Origin: Plenodomus lindquistii
Lineage: Eukaryota; Ascomycota; Dothideomycetes; Pleosporales; Leptosphaeriaceae
DNA length: 64,000 nucleotides
Assembly: GCA_025504975.1 (NCBI GenBank)
Contig: JANUWI010000013.1
Location: forward strand, 434,001-498,000
Direction of reading: 5' to 3'
Both the position numbers and the translations under genes were made by a program. The notes under the pieces are model-generated. The model worked only from the letters and a program-made list of their open reading frames with translations, made no database searches and was not told where the DNA came from. Within the stretch, counting starts at the first letter, position 1. Each line of letters opens with the position of its first letter. Of the stretch, positions 47,179-58,639 are shown piece by piece.

Positions 47179-48321
47179 GCTCAACATTTATTTTTCCTTC
47201 TTGACGTGCACGAAATGACGTGAGTGTATGTGTGTTAGCAGCACAACGCTTCTTCCTGCCCTGCGAGCGAGCTGCCCTCACTGTATGCAGATGATGCTGA
47301 GGGAGATGCGTGGTGCCGTTTTTGTAGAGAGCGAGATGTTGGACTTGGATTGGAGAGAAGTGGAACTCGAATATTTCCACATCTCACTCTCAGGTTTTTG
47401 CACCCCGAGGCGTCGGAGCGTTTGTCGCATATAAGCTCGGACACCGAGACGGTCGGCACATGTACAAAGCCCCGTGAGCGTTTGGTTTGGTTTTTTTTTC
47501 CCAATCAAACGTACAAGTTTGTCTTTTCCTAGCGTGGAGAGAAAAAGTGGCTGGCATGGGTACGGGTTACTGGGCGTTTTTTTTTGGGTGTGTGTAGACA
47601 TGGTGGTGATATCCTATAGCGCCGGTGTAGGCGCACTTTTCCGGCGGAGATTCTTTTTGCACAAATATAATGTGGATGCATATGCAAGTAGTGCTCTTGC
47701 ACATGAACTGTCCAATGTGTTTTTGAGTTTTTGATAAGGGATTGTATTTAGTCATGTGTGTGGCTGGCGTACTGCGCCTCCAACACGTTCTTTGTTTTTG
47801 TCATGTACAGGGATCTATGTGTATGCTGCGGTTTCTTTGTTTGTTGGAGATTAGTAGAGTTGCTTGTGTCGTGTCTTCAACCCCCCCCCCTCCTCCAAAC
47901 CTTTCTTAACACAACTACAACATAACACAATCATCCATCAACAGAACTCTCACATATACAACCACAGTCGAGTCATTCATTTTGAAATATTAATTCATAA
48001 TGTACTTGTAGTTGTAGTTGTACGCTATTCCAACCCAACCCAACCCAGCCAAGCCAAGCAAATCGTATTCCGCACGCTAGACTAAACAAACAAACAACAA
48101 CGGACGGCTACGCGGGAGAAAAAACCAGAACAGAAAGAGGTATTGCTACCGAGATCCACCAACGCCGAGCTTTCGTGTGTACGGTACGTGACAGCATGAG
48201 CAGCGTTAGATCCAGAGAGAGACGCGTCAATTGACGGACTGGTAACGTGGATGAACGCCAAGGGGAAAGGAGGAAACAAGACGCTGCGTATTGAAAATGG
48301 TGATGAAGTCAGAAGAGGAGG
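47179..48321. other. Intergenic with homopolymer runs
   Basis: Contains the hat2 3' flank, T-rich and C-rich runs (for example about 47880-47890) and the 3' flank of the KEN-box gene. No gene recognised. Confidence 0.45.
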
Positions 48322-49683
48322 TCATGATGCGATGGCAGGAGACTCTTGTGGGTGTGAGGTGGTCCCGTCGATAGGTGCGTCAGCCTCTTGTGAAGGTGTG
48401 GCAGCGACGACGGGGCTCTCGACACACACGACAGTCTCAGATGGCGTTGAGACAACAGCATCCTCTGTGGCAATGACTTGTTCCTTTTCAACAGCAGGTG
48501 CAGCTTCTTCGACGACAGGCGCCTCCTCAACTACATCCTCATCCGCCGCGATGCTGAAATCGCACTCCTTCGACAGCCCACTCGGTTTCTCGATCCCCGC
48601 ATCCACCGTCACATAGGTACTCGCATCGCAGCCCTCGCCGTAGAACTCGCACGGAGGAAGGTCACCAAGAGGTCTTCTATCCTCCTCCATGGCGTCTTGT
48701 ACGAGCTCCCTCATGCGTCGACGCTTAGTTGGCTCTTGAGCTTCAGGCTCGACTTGGTCGCTCCCCGCAATGGACGTGGACATGGAGGCTTGTGACTGGA
48801 GACGCGCTTGCTGCGCTACTACCCACTCCGGCGGTGGGATGTTTTCCTTGCCGCGCTCCAGGTCCTCATTGAGTTTCTTAGTCTCGACGTCGTCGTCGGA
48901 GCTGATGTCAAGCACGGAGGCGGAGTGCTCCATGTGATTTGCGGCGTCTTGTTCAGGCGTATCTTCGTGGATAGCGAAGAACCACGAGCTAGGCATGCTG
49001 TCTTCGACCGTGGAGACATTTGGGGTGGTGATCACTGGAGTTGCGGCTACAGAGGGCGCTTTGGGCGTGTACGAAGGGATGCTGCCGCTGAGTGCGGCGT
49101 CAATGGAAAATGGGAGACCGCCTGTAGGAGTACTTGTCGCGGAGAAGGAAGGTGGGTCTACGCGGCGGAAAGGCGAGCTTGAAGCGCGGCGCTTGGAGAT
49201 GGCGTGGACGCGCTTGTTCTTTGGCGAGCCGCGGCTAGTGCTGATGGGTGTTGATTTTGCGGTGTTGGGGGAGGACAGGGCTTTGCGGATTGAGGGAACG
49301 ACTGGGGTAGTGGTGGTGCTGGAGCTGGAGCTGGAGCTGAGTTGGGAGGGCGAGGTGAAGAGGGAGAATTTGGCGGGTTTGACGAATCCAGCGTCGTTGA
49401 AGGTCTTGGACTTCTTGGTGGGCGAGCAGAAGAGTGACGGGTCAATGTTCTCGGAGGAGTCGTCTTCAAAGATGTCGGGTGCGCGTTGGCGCTTACCGGT
49501 TGATGCTGTGGGTGACGGCTTCAGTGGTGTCGCGAAGCTGGAGATGGCTGCCGGTCGCGTTAATTTGGGACCAAGGTGGGTTCAGTCATGCGGTTTACCA
49601 TTCTGCTTGTTCTTCGCGCTCTGCAGGGCTTGGAGACGCGATGAGCCGAGCTCGCCGAATGGCTGGCGCGTAAAGGTGGACAT
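48322..49683 (-). CDS. KEN-box-containing disordered protein
   Basis: Two exons: 49683-49599 and 49547-48322, giving 436 residues. The N-terminus is MSTFTRQPFGELGSSRLQAL. The middle is Ser/Thr/Pro-rich with several basic SPTKK-like motifs (SLFCSPTKKSKTF, SPKNKRVHAISKRRASSSPF), candidate CDK sites and nuclear signals. A KEN box occurs in LERGKENIPPPEWV near residue 240, and a second SENIDP motif lies near residue 65. The C-terminus is acidic and Val/Glu-rich. KEN boxes target proteins to the APC/C, so cell-cycle-dependent degradation is a reasonable inference. No homologue is named with confidence. The second exon lacks ATG codons in its first half, so start detection depends on the first exon. 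Confidence 0.75.
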
Positions 49684-50702
49684 GATCAAGGAGTGATGGC
49701 GATGTGGATACAGCGATTGAGATGTTGAGAAGCTCAGGTAGATTGTCTTGGGCGAGTGGTGGTGGAGCGCAAGACAGTGGAGTCGTGGGGAGGAAGGTGG
49801 TGGTGTTGGCGCGGAAGGTGCGTGATGGCGGGGAAGCCCAGGCGTGTTGAGCTCGAAACGCGCAGTCCAGTGCTGTCTCGCAACCGACGAAGCGCCACAA
49901 CAAGAGTCGATAGCAACAACAACAACAACAACAAGTATGTGGATCTCTTCACGTCGATGGTAAGCAAACGTCGACAGTGACAAAGACAAAGGACTCGAGA
50001 CGACCACCACAAAGAAGAGTAGGTAAAGCAGGCAGAGTGGGTAGGAGAGACAGGGTGGAGTAGCAGCGCGGAAAGTATATCTCGCATACCAGCCAGCACT
50101 CAACGCGTACCCGATGCGCCTAGCGTGTCCATCACCCGTCCACATCGCGTCCGCCTCCACGACCCGCAGCCTCGACGCAAGGATTCTGCTGCCGAAACTT
50201 GCTTGGGCGAGTCAATGCGCGCGCAAGCATTGGCTGTCGTTGCTCCTCATGCCAATTGCGCCACTCTGCGCGTCTGCGCGTACCGACGTGAACGAGACGT
50301 GAACGCCGGGCTCCCTGCGCGTTTTACACTTTCCTACACCGTCATCCCGGCATGTCACAGTGAGATTGCGTCGTGTTGCCGTAGTCGGTGCCACGGACTG
50401 GTGAATTGGGTTTGGCGAGGTGGTTGGTGTAAGCGGGGTGCTTTTCATCGGCTTGCTCGAGTCTGCTCAGTGCTTTGGTGGACGAGTTGAGACACGGCTA
50501 TGCATGCAAGTTGCCTTCCCATCCCAAGGGAGCGTGTTGAGGCAGGACGCACGCGAATTTGCGCGCTCTTCACGTGTAGTCCTGAAAATGTCTTGGTTGA
50601 AGCTGGTCCATGTTGTGATTTCTGAAGTTGTCGAGTTGCCCCGCCAAGTCTTCGTCATGGTGTTTCGTTCCTGCTGCTTCTCGACCAACGATCCTTCCAT
50701 AC
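49684..50702. other. Promoter region of the KEN-box gene
   Basis: About 1 kb with a CAA-rich run near 49916-49935. No gene was recognised in it, despite several open frames on both strands. Confidence 0.45.
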
Positions 50703-52580
50703 TCAACTCCACCCAGCAACACTCGTCTGCCGGCTACCCACACGTACACGTCTTCCACCCCAGTTCTCATTCAGATATGTCTCATCAGCCTCATCGAAAC
50801 CGTTCGCCGATCCGTTCGACCCTGCACCATACCGCTTTCCACTCATCTCGCTCCCATCCCATCCACTCTGGCTCGTCTCACCACCCCATCCATCGTCATC
50901 TACGTGCGCTTTCTCGCTGCTCCACCTCTTCTTACTGACTTGGCTGCCATCCCAACCAGGGAGGCTTGTTCCACTCTTTTCACTTCTGTGACTGCGATGG
51001 CTACCATGTGTCGACACCTTCCCACTGAGATCGCTCAGTGCCTGGCTCGGTGCTCGACTACTCAAAGTGCTGCGTTCGCTGCCAGATCCAGCAACGCTGA
51101 TTTCACTGGCTGTCTTGTTCTTCTCGAAGCCATCCCAGCTGTTCTCGCTCGCTGCCTTCCTGGATGAGGACCAGCCGCTGACACTGCTCTTCTTGCTGCC
51201 GTTCCAACTGACATCGCTGCCCTTTTTGCTAGCTTCTTTGCGTTCTCCCCAGGTATCATCATCTTGCGCACTGTCGACCCAGCCCACGTGCTTGGAACTG
51301 CGTGCACTTTGTGATGAGGTGCTCAGCGCATCTTCGACAGTCGGGGCTTTGTATGTCGAGTATGACTTTGTTGACATGTTGTCGATTTCGTGTCTGCGAG
51401 ATCTGCGTGTTTTGGGGCTCTTGTTTGAGTGGTGAGAGCTTAGGCTTCTGGCTGATCGATCTTCCAGTTCACCGAGCCATGAGCTGCTCTGGTCACTGCT
51501 GTGCTTTGACGGAGCAGTGGATCTGATAGGCGACAGAGGAGGAGACGGCCAAGCACCAGGCGACGACCGCACATGCGCCTCTGATCTTGCTGGCGAGGCA
51601 ACTGATGTAGCTTCGCGTGAAGGCCACCCACTCGCACCACCAGTCATGAAGAATCCAGTCGGGGAAACCGGATCCTCGCCATCAGAAACCTGGTCCATCT
51701 CTTCATGCTCCGACTCCGCTATCGTGGTGAGCGGCTTAAGTGGTGGCGCAGGTACACATGCGCAGTGTCCCTTCTTGCATCGATGTGATCTCCTGTGTCT
51801 CTTCTCTTTTCTTTCCCTCCGCGGGACACCATCATCCCTCACCCCCATCTCCCCTCGCCTCTCAGGCGCCCTAACCCACCGTGGCCCCTCCCTCCTCTTC
51901 TCCTCTCTACCCTGCCCCCGCACCCCAGAATCAAACTCCCCCTCCCCATCCACAACAATCACCCGCCCATCCTCCCCCGTAATCACAAAACTACCCCATT
52001 GCCTCGGCACAGGAACAACAACCATCTCTTTCTCCCGCTCTCTTCTCTCACCCCCGCCACGATCCCTTCGTCCCACACCCACAAGTCCCCTCACTCTCGC
52101 AAGATTCCTCGCAATATCCCCACTAACAGCAACCTGCACAGCGTCATTCCACAGCCCATCATGTTGCTGCGTGCGTTTCCGCTGCTTGTAGAAACGCGTG
52201 TCGATGGGACCGAAACCTGGTTCCTCCCTCGTACCCGGCAGCATATCTGCGCCATCGTCGATATAACTGCCTGTGTATGCTGATGCAGAGGCGGAGGTGG
52301 AGGTGGAGGTGGAGGTGCTATCACTGCTAGTGTTTTCAAGCCAAGAGGTGATTTGAGAGGGGGCGAGGCCGTGGGGTGTGCGTTTTGTGAAGGAGATGCC
52401 GTCGTCGATGAAGGAGGGTGGGGTGAGGGCGCTCATGGTGTGTGAGGGGTAGGGCGGATAGGGCAATGTGTGTGGGAGATATATTGGGTGGTGAGGTGCG
52501 TGCGATGAGTGGTGTTTTGGGGTGGTGTGTTTGCGGAGGGAGGGGCGGATGAAGTAGCGTTTTGGCTTTGAGGTGGGCAT
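50703..52580 (-). CDS. Large disordered protein with Trp-containing repeats
   Basis: A 625-residue single-exon protein from ATG 52580 (an alternative start is ATG 52436, beginning MSALTPPSFIDDGIS). Residues 50-300 include SFIDDGISFTKRTPHGLAPS, a Ser/Thr low-complexity stretch, a fairly ordered block (GLWNDAVQVAVSGDIARNL and QWGSFVITGEDGRVIVVDGEG) and a basic RHRRSHRCKKGHCACVP motif. From about residue 390 it is Ser-rich, with recurring Trp units such as SWNGSKK, GWSSSRK, SWDGFEK, GWDGSQ, DGWGGE and GWDGSE. It ends QTSVAGWS. No enzyme signature. The first half shows a strong coding-strand C-to-G switch. Function unknown; these features suggest a scaffold or phosphoprotein, but only as inference. 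Confidence 0.75.
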   Translation of the reverse strand: MPTSKPKRYFIRPSLRKHTTPKHHSSHAPHHPIYLPHTLPYPPYPSHTMSALTPPSFIDDGISFTKRTPHGLAPSQITSWLENTSSDSTSTSTSTSASASAYTGSYIDDGADMLPGTREEPGFGPIDTRFYKQRKRTQQHDGLWNDAVQVAVSGDIARNLARVRGLVGVGRRDRGGGERREREKEMVVVPVPRQWGSFVITGEDGRVIVVDGEGEFDSGVRGQGREEKRREGPRWVRAPERRGEMGVRDDGVPRRERKEKRHRRSHRCKKGHCACVPAPPLKPLTTIAESEHEEMDQVSDGEDPVSPTGFFMTGGASGWPSREATSVASPARSEAHVRSSPGAWPSPPLSPIRSTAPSKHSSDQSSSWLGELEDRSARSLSSHHSNKSPKTRRSRRHEIDNMSTKSYSTYKAPTVEDALSTSSQSARSSKHVGWVDSAQDDDTWGERKEASKKGSDVSWNGSKKSSVSGWSSSRKAASENSWDGFEKNKTASEISVAGSGSERSTLSSRAPSQALSDLSGKVSTHGSHRSHRSEKSGTSLPGWDGSQVSKKRWSSEKAHVDDDGWGGETSQSGWDGSEMSGKRYGAGSNGSANGFDEADETYLNENWGGRRVRVGSRQTSVAGWS

Positions 52581-52852
52581 TATTGTGGAGACGGAGACGA
52601 AGACGGCGAGGTGAAGGTGAGCGTCGCGAAATCTGATCAATGTGCACAATCTTACTGGGCGATAGACTGCACCAACATTAGATATCGAGTGATGAGTGCG
52701 ACAGAAGCATAAATGTTTTACCGTGTCACAACACCCGTGCTTCTCATGCCAAATATCTGGGTATCTACCTACGCACCCGCACAACAAACAGCCGTCCGCA
52801 CCCGCTCCCTCGACGTAGAAAGATCCCCATAGTCCCTCTAAGCAAACAATCC
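52581..52852. other. Short intergenic interval
   Basis: Promoter of the 625-residue gene and 3' flank of cab5. Confidence 0.45.
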
Positions 52853-53689
52853 CTACAACTTGGCCTTCTCCCTCCTCTTCTCCTGCTCCCACTTTAACTG
52901 CACAGCCCTCATCCTCCACCAACTCCAAATCCCCGCCACCAGCCCCGCCGGCGGAAAAACCCACAGCAAAAAGCTCCACCACCTCGGACTCCTCCTCCTC
53001 ACATCACCCATAACCCTCTGAATCTCCTTTTCCAAATGCGCTCTATCGCCATCATTCCAGACGACCACGCCCCTGCCCTCCCCCCTCTTCAAACAGCGCT
53101 CCGCCTTCTCCCGCACATCCCCCTGACTCACAACGCGATTCCTCGCATCCTCCTCACTAAGATGCGCATCCCTCTCCCTCAGCCGCTGAATCTGAATCCC
53201 CGGGTCCGAAACCCCCACCACAAGAATCGTCCCACAATACCGCTCCCACCCACTCTCAAACAACAGGGGTACATCCAGCACGACGGCCCAGTTCCCGCGC
53301 AGATACGCCCACACCATTTGCTTGTACATTTCGCGGCGCACGGCGGGGTGCACGATGCTGTTTAGTTGTTTTCGGTCTTTTTCTTTTTCGGGGCCCGGGC
53401 CGAAGACGCGGCGGCCGAGGGCGGGGCGGTTTAGGGGACGTCCTTGCGAGGTGGGTGTGGGTGTGGGTGTGGTGGTGCTGGAGCTGGAGCTGGGGGGTAG
53501 GAGCAGGTCGGGGGTCGTGGGCAGGAAGTATTGCACGATTGCGTTGTAGCCGGCGGTGCCGGGTTCGACGACTTGGCGGGCGATGAGGTCGGCGTCGATT
53601 ATGGGGAGGGAGTAGGGGGGTTTGGAGAGGAGGGTTGAGACGGTGGATTTGCCGGTTGCGATGGAGCCGGTTAGGCCGAGGAGGAGCAT
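52853..53689 (-). CDS. cab5: Dephospho-CoA kinase (CoaE/Cab5)
   Basis: A 278-residue single-exon protein catalysing the last step of coenzyme A synthesis (phosphorylation of dephospho-CoA). The P-loop is GLTGSIATGKSTV at the N-terminus. It is followed by PIIDADLIARQVVEPGTAGY, RPALGRRVFG, LNSIVHPAVRREMYKQ, VVLDVPLLFESGWERYC and the lid region QRLRERDAHLSEEDARNRV. A Pro/Ser/Thr-rich insert (residues about 60-85) is fungal. The C-terminal hydrophobic segment (WWSFLLWVFPPAGLVAGIW) with a basic tail fits a tail anchor, as reported for the yeast enzyme. Its composition switches strongly from C-rich to G-rich along the coding strand. Confidence 0.94.
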   Translation of the reverse strand: MLLLGLTGSIATGKSTVSTLLSKPPYSLPIIDADLIARQVVEPGTAGYNAIVQYFLPTTPDLLLPPSSSSSTTTPTPTPTSQGRPLNRPALGRRVFGPGPEKEKDRKQLNSIVHPAVRREMYKQMVWAYLRGNWAVVLDVPLLFESGWERYCGTILVVGVSDPGIQIQRLRERDAHLSEEDARNRVVSQGDVREKAERCLKRGEGRGVVVWNDGDRAHLEKEIQRVMGDVRRRSPRWWSFLLWVFPPAGLVAGIWSWWRMRAVQLKWEQEKRREKAKL

Positions 53690-54341
53690 TGTGAGGGTGT
53701 GTATACGGAGATTTAGGTGTGGTAGTGTTCTGTAGTGTTCTGTAGTGTTCTGTAGTGGTTTGTTCTGGTGGTGATGGCGATTGGTGGCCTGGGTGGTGGT
53801 TGTTTGGAATGTTGTTTGTGAGGTGGTTTGGGTGTGGAGGTTGCGGGAGAGACGCGGGATGACGTTTTGCGGGGAGCTGGAGCTTGTTTGAGTTACCTCG
53901 GAGTTGGAGCTGCGACCTTACACTTCACCCATCACCACCCTTTTGCGCGTAGAAGCACTTGCTGTAGTTTGATAGAGACCAGGTCAGAGTGAGACACTAT
54001 GCGATTGTACTCCTCATCAGACCTTGAAGCCAGCGACCATTGTTCGACTCAGAGAGCTTGACCAACCTCCTTCGTGTGGCCTGACCTCGCAGAGTATATC
54101 AAGCTACCCTTGCAATACAGAGCAGGGACAGTGCAGTCACGATGGGTGCTTCCTTCTCGCTTCGAGGATACCACAAGGTTACACTGCAGGCTCGTATGGC
54201 TGTAGGCAGGCTCCCTGGGCGACTTGTGAGGAGGGTTGCTGCTCCGTCCTGACGAAACACTCGACAAACATTCTTGGTTCGTAGAGATTCTCCATCAATT
54301 CATCGCCGCGTCTCAGGAACGGCTTCTACAATTGTTACATC
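53690..54341. other. Divergent promoter region of cab5 and the GH2 gene
   Basis: Carries a tandem repeat (separate entry) and G-rich sequence near the cab5 start. No gene recognised. Confidence 0.5.
53721..53756. repeat. Tandem 10-mer GTAGTGTTCT
   Basis: Three perfect copies of the 10-base unit GTAGTGTTCT and a partial fourth lie about 35 bp upstream of the cab5 ATG. Confidence 0.9.
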
Positions 54342-57059
54342 ATGTTCCGCCTCGCATGGCTCACTTTGCTAACATCCTCAATCACTTCAGCCTCCACCAT
54401 CACGCTCCAAGGATGGAAGGTTGGCTCAATGGCACAATCTGGCACTGGCAATGTCGTCGACTTGTCAAAGCCTGGTTTCGACACATCTGCCATGTATACT
54501 CTCGATTCCAGCAAAGGCACTCTAATGGCTGCTTTACTACAAAGCGAGATCTACGAGGAGCCGGACCTATTCTACTCGGAGAATCTACAGCATGTGGACA
54601 CCTTACAATTTCAAGTACCTTGGTTCTACCGCAATGAATTCACTCTGGACCCAAGCACTGGACTCAATCGCTACACACTCATCACAAACGGTATCACGTC
54701 GAAAGCCGATATCTGGCTCAACGGAGTACAGGTAGCGAATAAATCAACCCAGGCTGGAGCATATACCGGATTGAACTACGATATCTCGGATCATTTACAC
54801 CTTCGGGGAGAGAAAGAGGTCTTGGTCGTCAAAGTCTACCCCACAAACTACGATCGCGATTTTGCGCTGGGTTTCGTCGACTGGAATCCGTATGTCCTTA
54901 CCCACCAGTCCTCTAATCCTGCAGAAACTTGTCATGAAGTTCCTTATTTTTCACACTAACATTGAATCCGTAGATACCCTCCAGACAATGGAACCGGAAT
55001 CTGGCGAGACATGCAAATTAAACGCACCGGACCAGTAACGCTCAGTACCTTACTCGTGGACACACGGTATGGCTCGATGGGGGAAATCGACATCGAGTTG
55101 GAGGGTATGTGGATCACAGATAACACTGAGTGGGCCTGCCAGATCAAGTGCGATATCCACAATCCTCATGGCGTCCTTGTCGCGACTCAGAAGGAGTCTT
55201 TCGTCCAGCACCCCGATGAATATGCCCAGATCAGTTGGAGGATGGAAATCAAGGAGCCTCAGATATGGTGGCCACGACAATGGGGTGCACAGCCACTATA
55301 CAGTGTGCAGTGCAGTGCGAGTACAGCTGCAGGATTGTCCGACCAAACGCCGGTTGTCAGATTCGGTATACGCAATGTGACGTCGAAATTGGACACGAGA
55401 CACAACGACACCACCTTTTTCGTCAATGGAAAGCGATTCCAAGTCCTGGGTGCGGGATACACGTCCGACATTTTCCTACGCTTCGATGAGGAGAAGCTCC
55501 GAGCACAGTTCCAGTATGTTCTTGACATGGGTCTGAACACGATTCGCTTGGAGGGTAAACAGGAACATCCCTTCCTTTACGATCTCGCCGACGAGATGGG
55601 CATCATGATACTTGCCGGTTGGGAGTGTTGCGACAAGTGGGAAGGATGGAATCACAATTCTGAGGGCAGTGGCGATAAATGGACTGACGCAGACTATGAA
55701 ATCGCGAGGAAGTCAATGAAACATGAAGTCGAAATGATGCAGGCTCATCCCAGTATCCTCGGCTTCCTGGTAGGCAGCGACTTCTGGCCTGACGACCGCG
55801 CGACCTATATATATAAAGAGGTGTTTGACGATCTTTCCTGGCACGCACCTGTCATTGCATCTGCGAGCCAGCGTGGCGCACCAAGAGGTCTGGGCAACGG
55901 TGGGATGAAGATGGATGGCCCTTACGACTGGGTCCCGCCCAACTACTGGTACGACAACAAAACAAGGCTCGGGAGCGCTGCAGGCTTTGGATCTGAGCTA
56001 GGCGCAGGAGTGGGCACACCTGAACTCGACTCGCTCAAGAAGTTCTTGAGTGAAAGCGACCTGAACGATCTATGGAATCCAGAGAGCAGGGACAAAGGTT
56101 TATACCACATGTCCACAAACGTGTCGTCATTCTACACGCGAACGATATACAACGATGCGCTGTATGCTCGCTATGGTATCCCGACGAGCTTGCAAGATTA
56201 CCTGCTTAAGGCTCAAATGGCAGACTACGAAGCTACGCGGGCGCAGTTCGAGGCGTACATCTCCCGATGGTCGACTTCCTTCGCTCGGCCCGCAACAGGA
56301 ATCATATACTGGATGCTGAATAATGCCTGGCCATCACTGCACTGGAACTTGTTCGACTACTACCTGCACCCCGGTGGTAGCTACTTCGGCGTTAAAGCGG
56401 CACTGGGCGACCTCGAGAGTGCGATTTACGACTATGAAGATCACTCTGTATACCTTGTTGATCGTCGGCTCCCTCAGACTGCAAGAGAGTCATCAGATCG
56501 CACGATTGAGATTGAAGTCATTGGCCTTGACGGCAAGTCCATCACCAAGACGAGCACCAAGGCGACTACCAAACCGAACTCCAGTCGTAAAGTCACGTCA
56601 ATCCCAAGCTTATCTAATAACAAGGAGGTGGTTCTCCTCCGTCTACGCCTCCTATCAGGAGATGAAGTTTTAAGCCGGAACGTGTACTGGCTCGCTCCCA
56701 AAGTCGACGCTCTAGATTGGGACAACTCGACATGGTATCACACACCCGTCACATCTTACTCTGACTTCACCAGCCTGAACAAACTAGCTAAAGCCGATCT
56801 CGAGGCCACTCTACGGGGCAATGCGTCCTTTCATTTAAAGAACAAGGGAGATGTACCGGCAGTCTTCATCAGGCTGGACATGTTAGGTGGAAAGGACATA
56901 ATCGTAGTGCCGATAACATGGTCGCAGAACTACATCACGCTTTGGCCTGGTGAAGAAATGGACATTGAATTTTGGACAAAGCCAAGGGATCAGGTGCTTG
57001 GTCTTCAGGTTACGGGCAAGAATGTGAAGCCCAGGATGTTGCATGTCTTTCCGCTATGA
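54342..57059 (+). CDS. Secreted GH2 exo-beta-D-glucosaminidase-like enzyme
   Basis: Exons 54342-54889 and 54974-57059 give 877 residues. A signal peptide (MFRLAWLTLLTSSITSAS) leads a GH2 sandwich and barrel. The barrel motifs LGAGYTSDIFLRF, WECCDKWEGW, FLVGSDFWPDD (acid/base Asp region) and GFGSELGAG (nucleophile Glu) match exo-beta-D-glucosaminidases of the CsxA/GlsA type rather than beta-mannosidases. It would remove glucosamine from chitosan ends outside the cell. The 84-nt intron joins VDWNP to YPPDNGTGIWRD. A KTST/TKPNSSRK insert is seen in the later beta domains. The start gives a good signal peptide. Predicted function is well supported; exact specificity needs assay. Confidence 0.9.
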
Positions 57060-57678
57060 TTGCTTCACTGTGGTTGGAGAACGCAGGTGCTGGACAGGGC
57101 TTGTTCGTCAATTTCTTCTCATTAAATCATTTCTAAAAACAATGCACACGCCGCAATCATGAAAATCCTCAGGTCCAGACCTATCACAACTCAGTCTCCA
57201 CTTCCCCCACCCCTGTCACGCCCATTGCCGCCCACACCAGTGATCCGCGCCACAATCCCGCATGCACCCCACCCACGAACGCATTAAAAATAATCAACGA
57301 ACCACGCGCATGCCACATCCGCGCCGAACCACAAGTTCCCGCTATCACGGTTCGCCCAGCTCATGCTTGGACATTGCTTGTTATGTCAATCCACTCGGGC
57401 GTCAATGGCTGTGGAGCTGGTGGGCGGTGCAATGCGCATTGCACAATGTAAGACGTGCAGGGCGCCTTATGCGGCGCAGTAAGCTGAAACGGGAGGACAA
57501 AGAGATTACGGCACTGCGGGTTGCATGAGGTATATAGTAGAAGGCGATGCATGTGCGATCAGGGTGTACGGGATCTCGGTGCTTTTAATCGACTTGGACT
57601 TTACCATCCGTGAGATTTGGCAAGACGACTTCAGAAGCGCGCACATCGCCAAACCCATCCACCCCACACACCACCAAA
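57060..57678. other. Intergenic, no gene recognised
   Basis: 3' flank of the GH2 gene and promoter of the next gene. Short frames only. Confidence 0.45.
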
Positions 57679-58534
57679 ATGATCAAATCACTCCTCCTCC
57701 TCGTCGCATCCACGCCCGTCTTCGCGCTCGCGACTCCCCAAAACGAAGCGCAGAAACCTCTTCAAAACGGTCAACCAGACATCATTCACACCCTCAGCGT
57801 ACACTCCCCTTTCCCCCACCCTCGCAACCACCGCTAACCCACCCCAGCTAAACTCAAACCTCGAATACACAATCCAAACCCCCTTCTCCCACCCCTCTGC
57901 AGGAACCTCACTCGCCGCGATCCAAGACCCCCGTACTTTCTCAACCACCTACCCAACCGCAAACCTCCACATTCCCTCCGACGCATCAACAACCGGTACC
58001 CTAACCCTCACCACTTCCTCCCATCCATTCTGGCAAGACAAATACACCCCCGCACCACCAGACAACGATGACGATATCCTCTTCTTCCCCCTCACCTCCA
58101 ACCGCGCATCCCACATCCCCCTACACACCCTCTCCCTCCGCCGCGGCGGAACTCTCAGCATGCCCGTGCAAGCCGCTGCAATCGATTTGCAGACCCCGTT
58201 TATAACGCTGCCCGGGTCGATGTGGGATGTTCTTGTTTTGGCGACGAAGCCGGAGGAAGAGAACATGCGGGTGGAGTGTGAGAGGAGGGGGGTGTTTCCG
58301 GAGTTGGTGTTGGGGACTGGGGATGGGGAAAGGGAGGGGGATATTGTGGTGGGCCCGGAACAGTATGTGCTTGAGAGGGAAGGGGGGTGTGAGTTGCTTG
58401 TTAGGAAGGGTGGGGATGAGGAGGTAGAGAGGGAGGAGGGGGAGGAGGGGGTTGTTGGGTTGGGCTGGGCGGCGTTTAGGGGGAGGAGGTTTGTTGTTGA
58501 TTTGGTTGGGGGGAAGATGGGTGTTGGTGTTTGA
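57679..58534 (+). CDS. Predicted secreted protein of unknown function
   Basis: Exons 57679-57798 and 57848-58534 give 268 residues; the intron is 49 nt. The N-terminus MIKSLLLLVASTPVFALATP is a signal peptide. The remainder has two halves. The first is Thr/Pro-rich (LHIPSDASTTGTLTLTTSS). The second contains LRRGGTLSMPVQAAAIDLQTP and GSMWDVLVLATKPEEEN, and a Glu/Gly-rich stretch near the end (REEGEEGVVGLGWAAFRG). No known domain was recognised. The coding strand is nearly G-free in the 5' half and strongly G-rich after about 58200, the clearest example of the composition switch in this window. Confidence 0.7.
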
Positions 58535-58639
58535 TTATGGTACTAGTACATATCTCCCGTCATTTCTTTCCCTGTGTATATTACTTGAATGACTACATGA
58601 AGCTAGTACGTTTTCAACTCGTTCTTTCTGCTTGCTATA

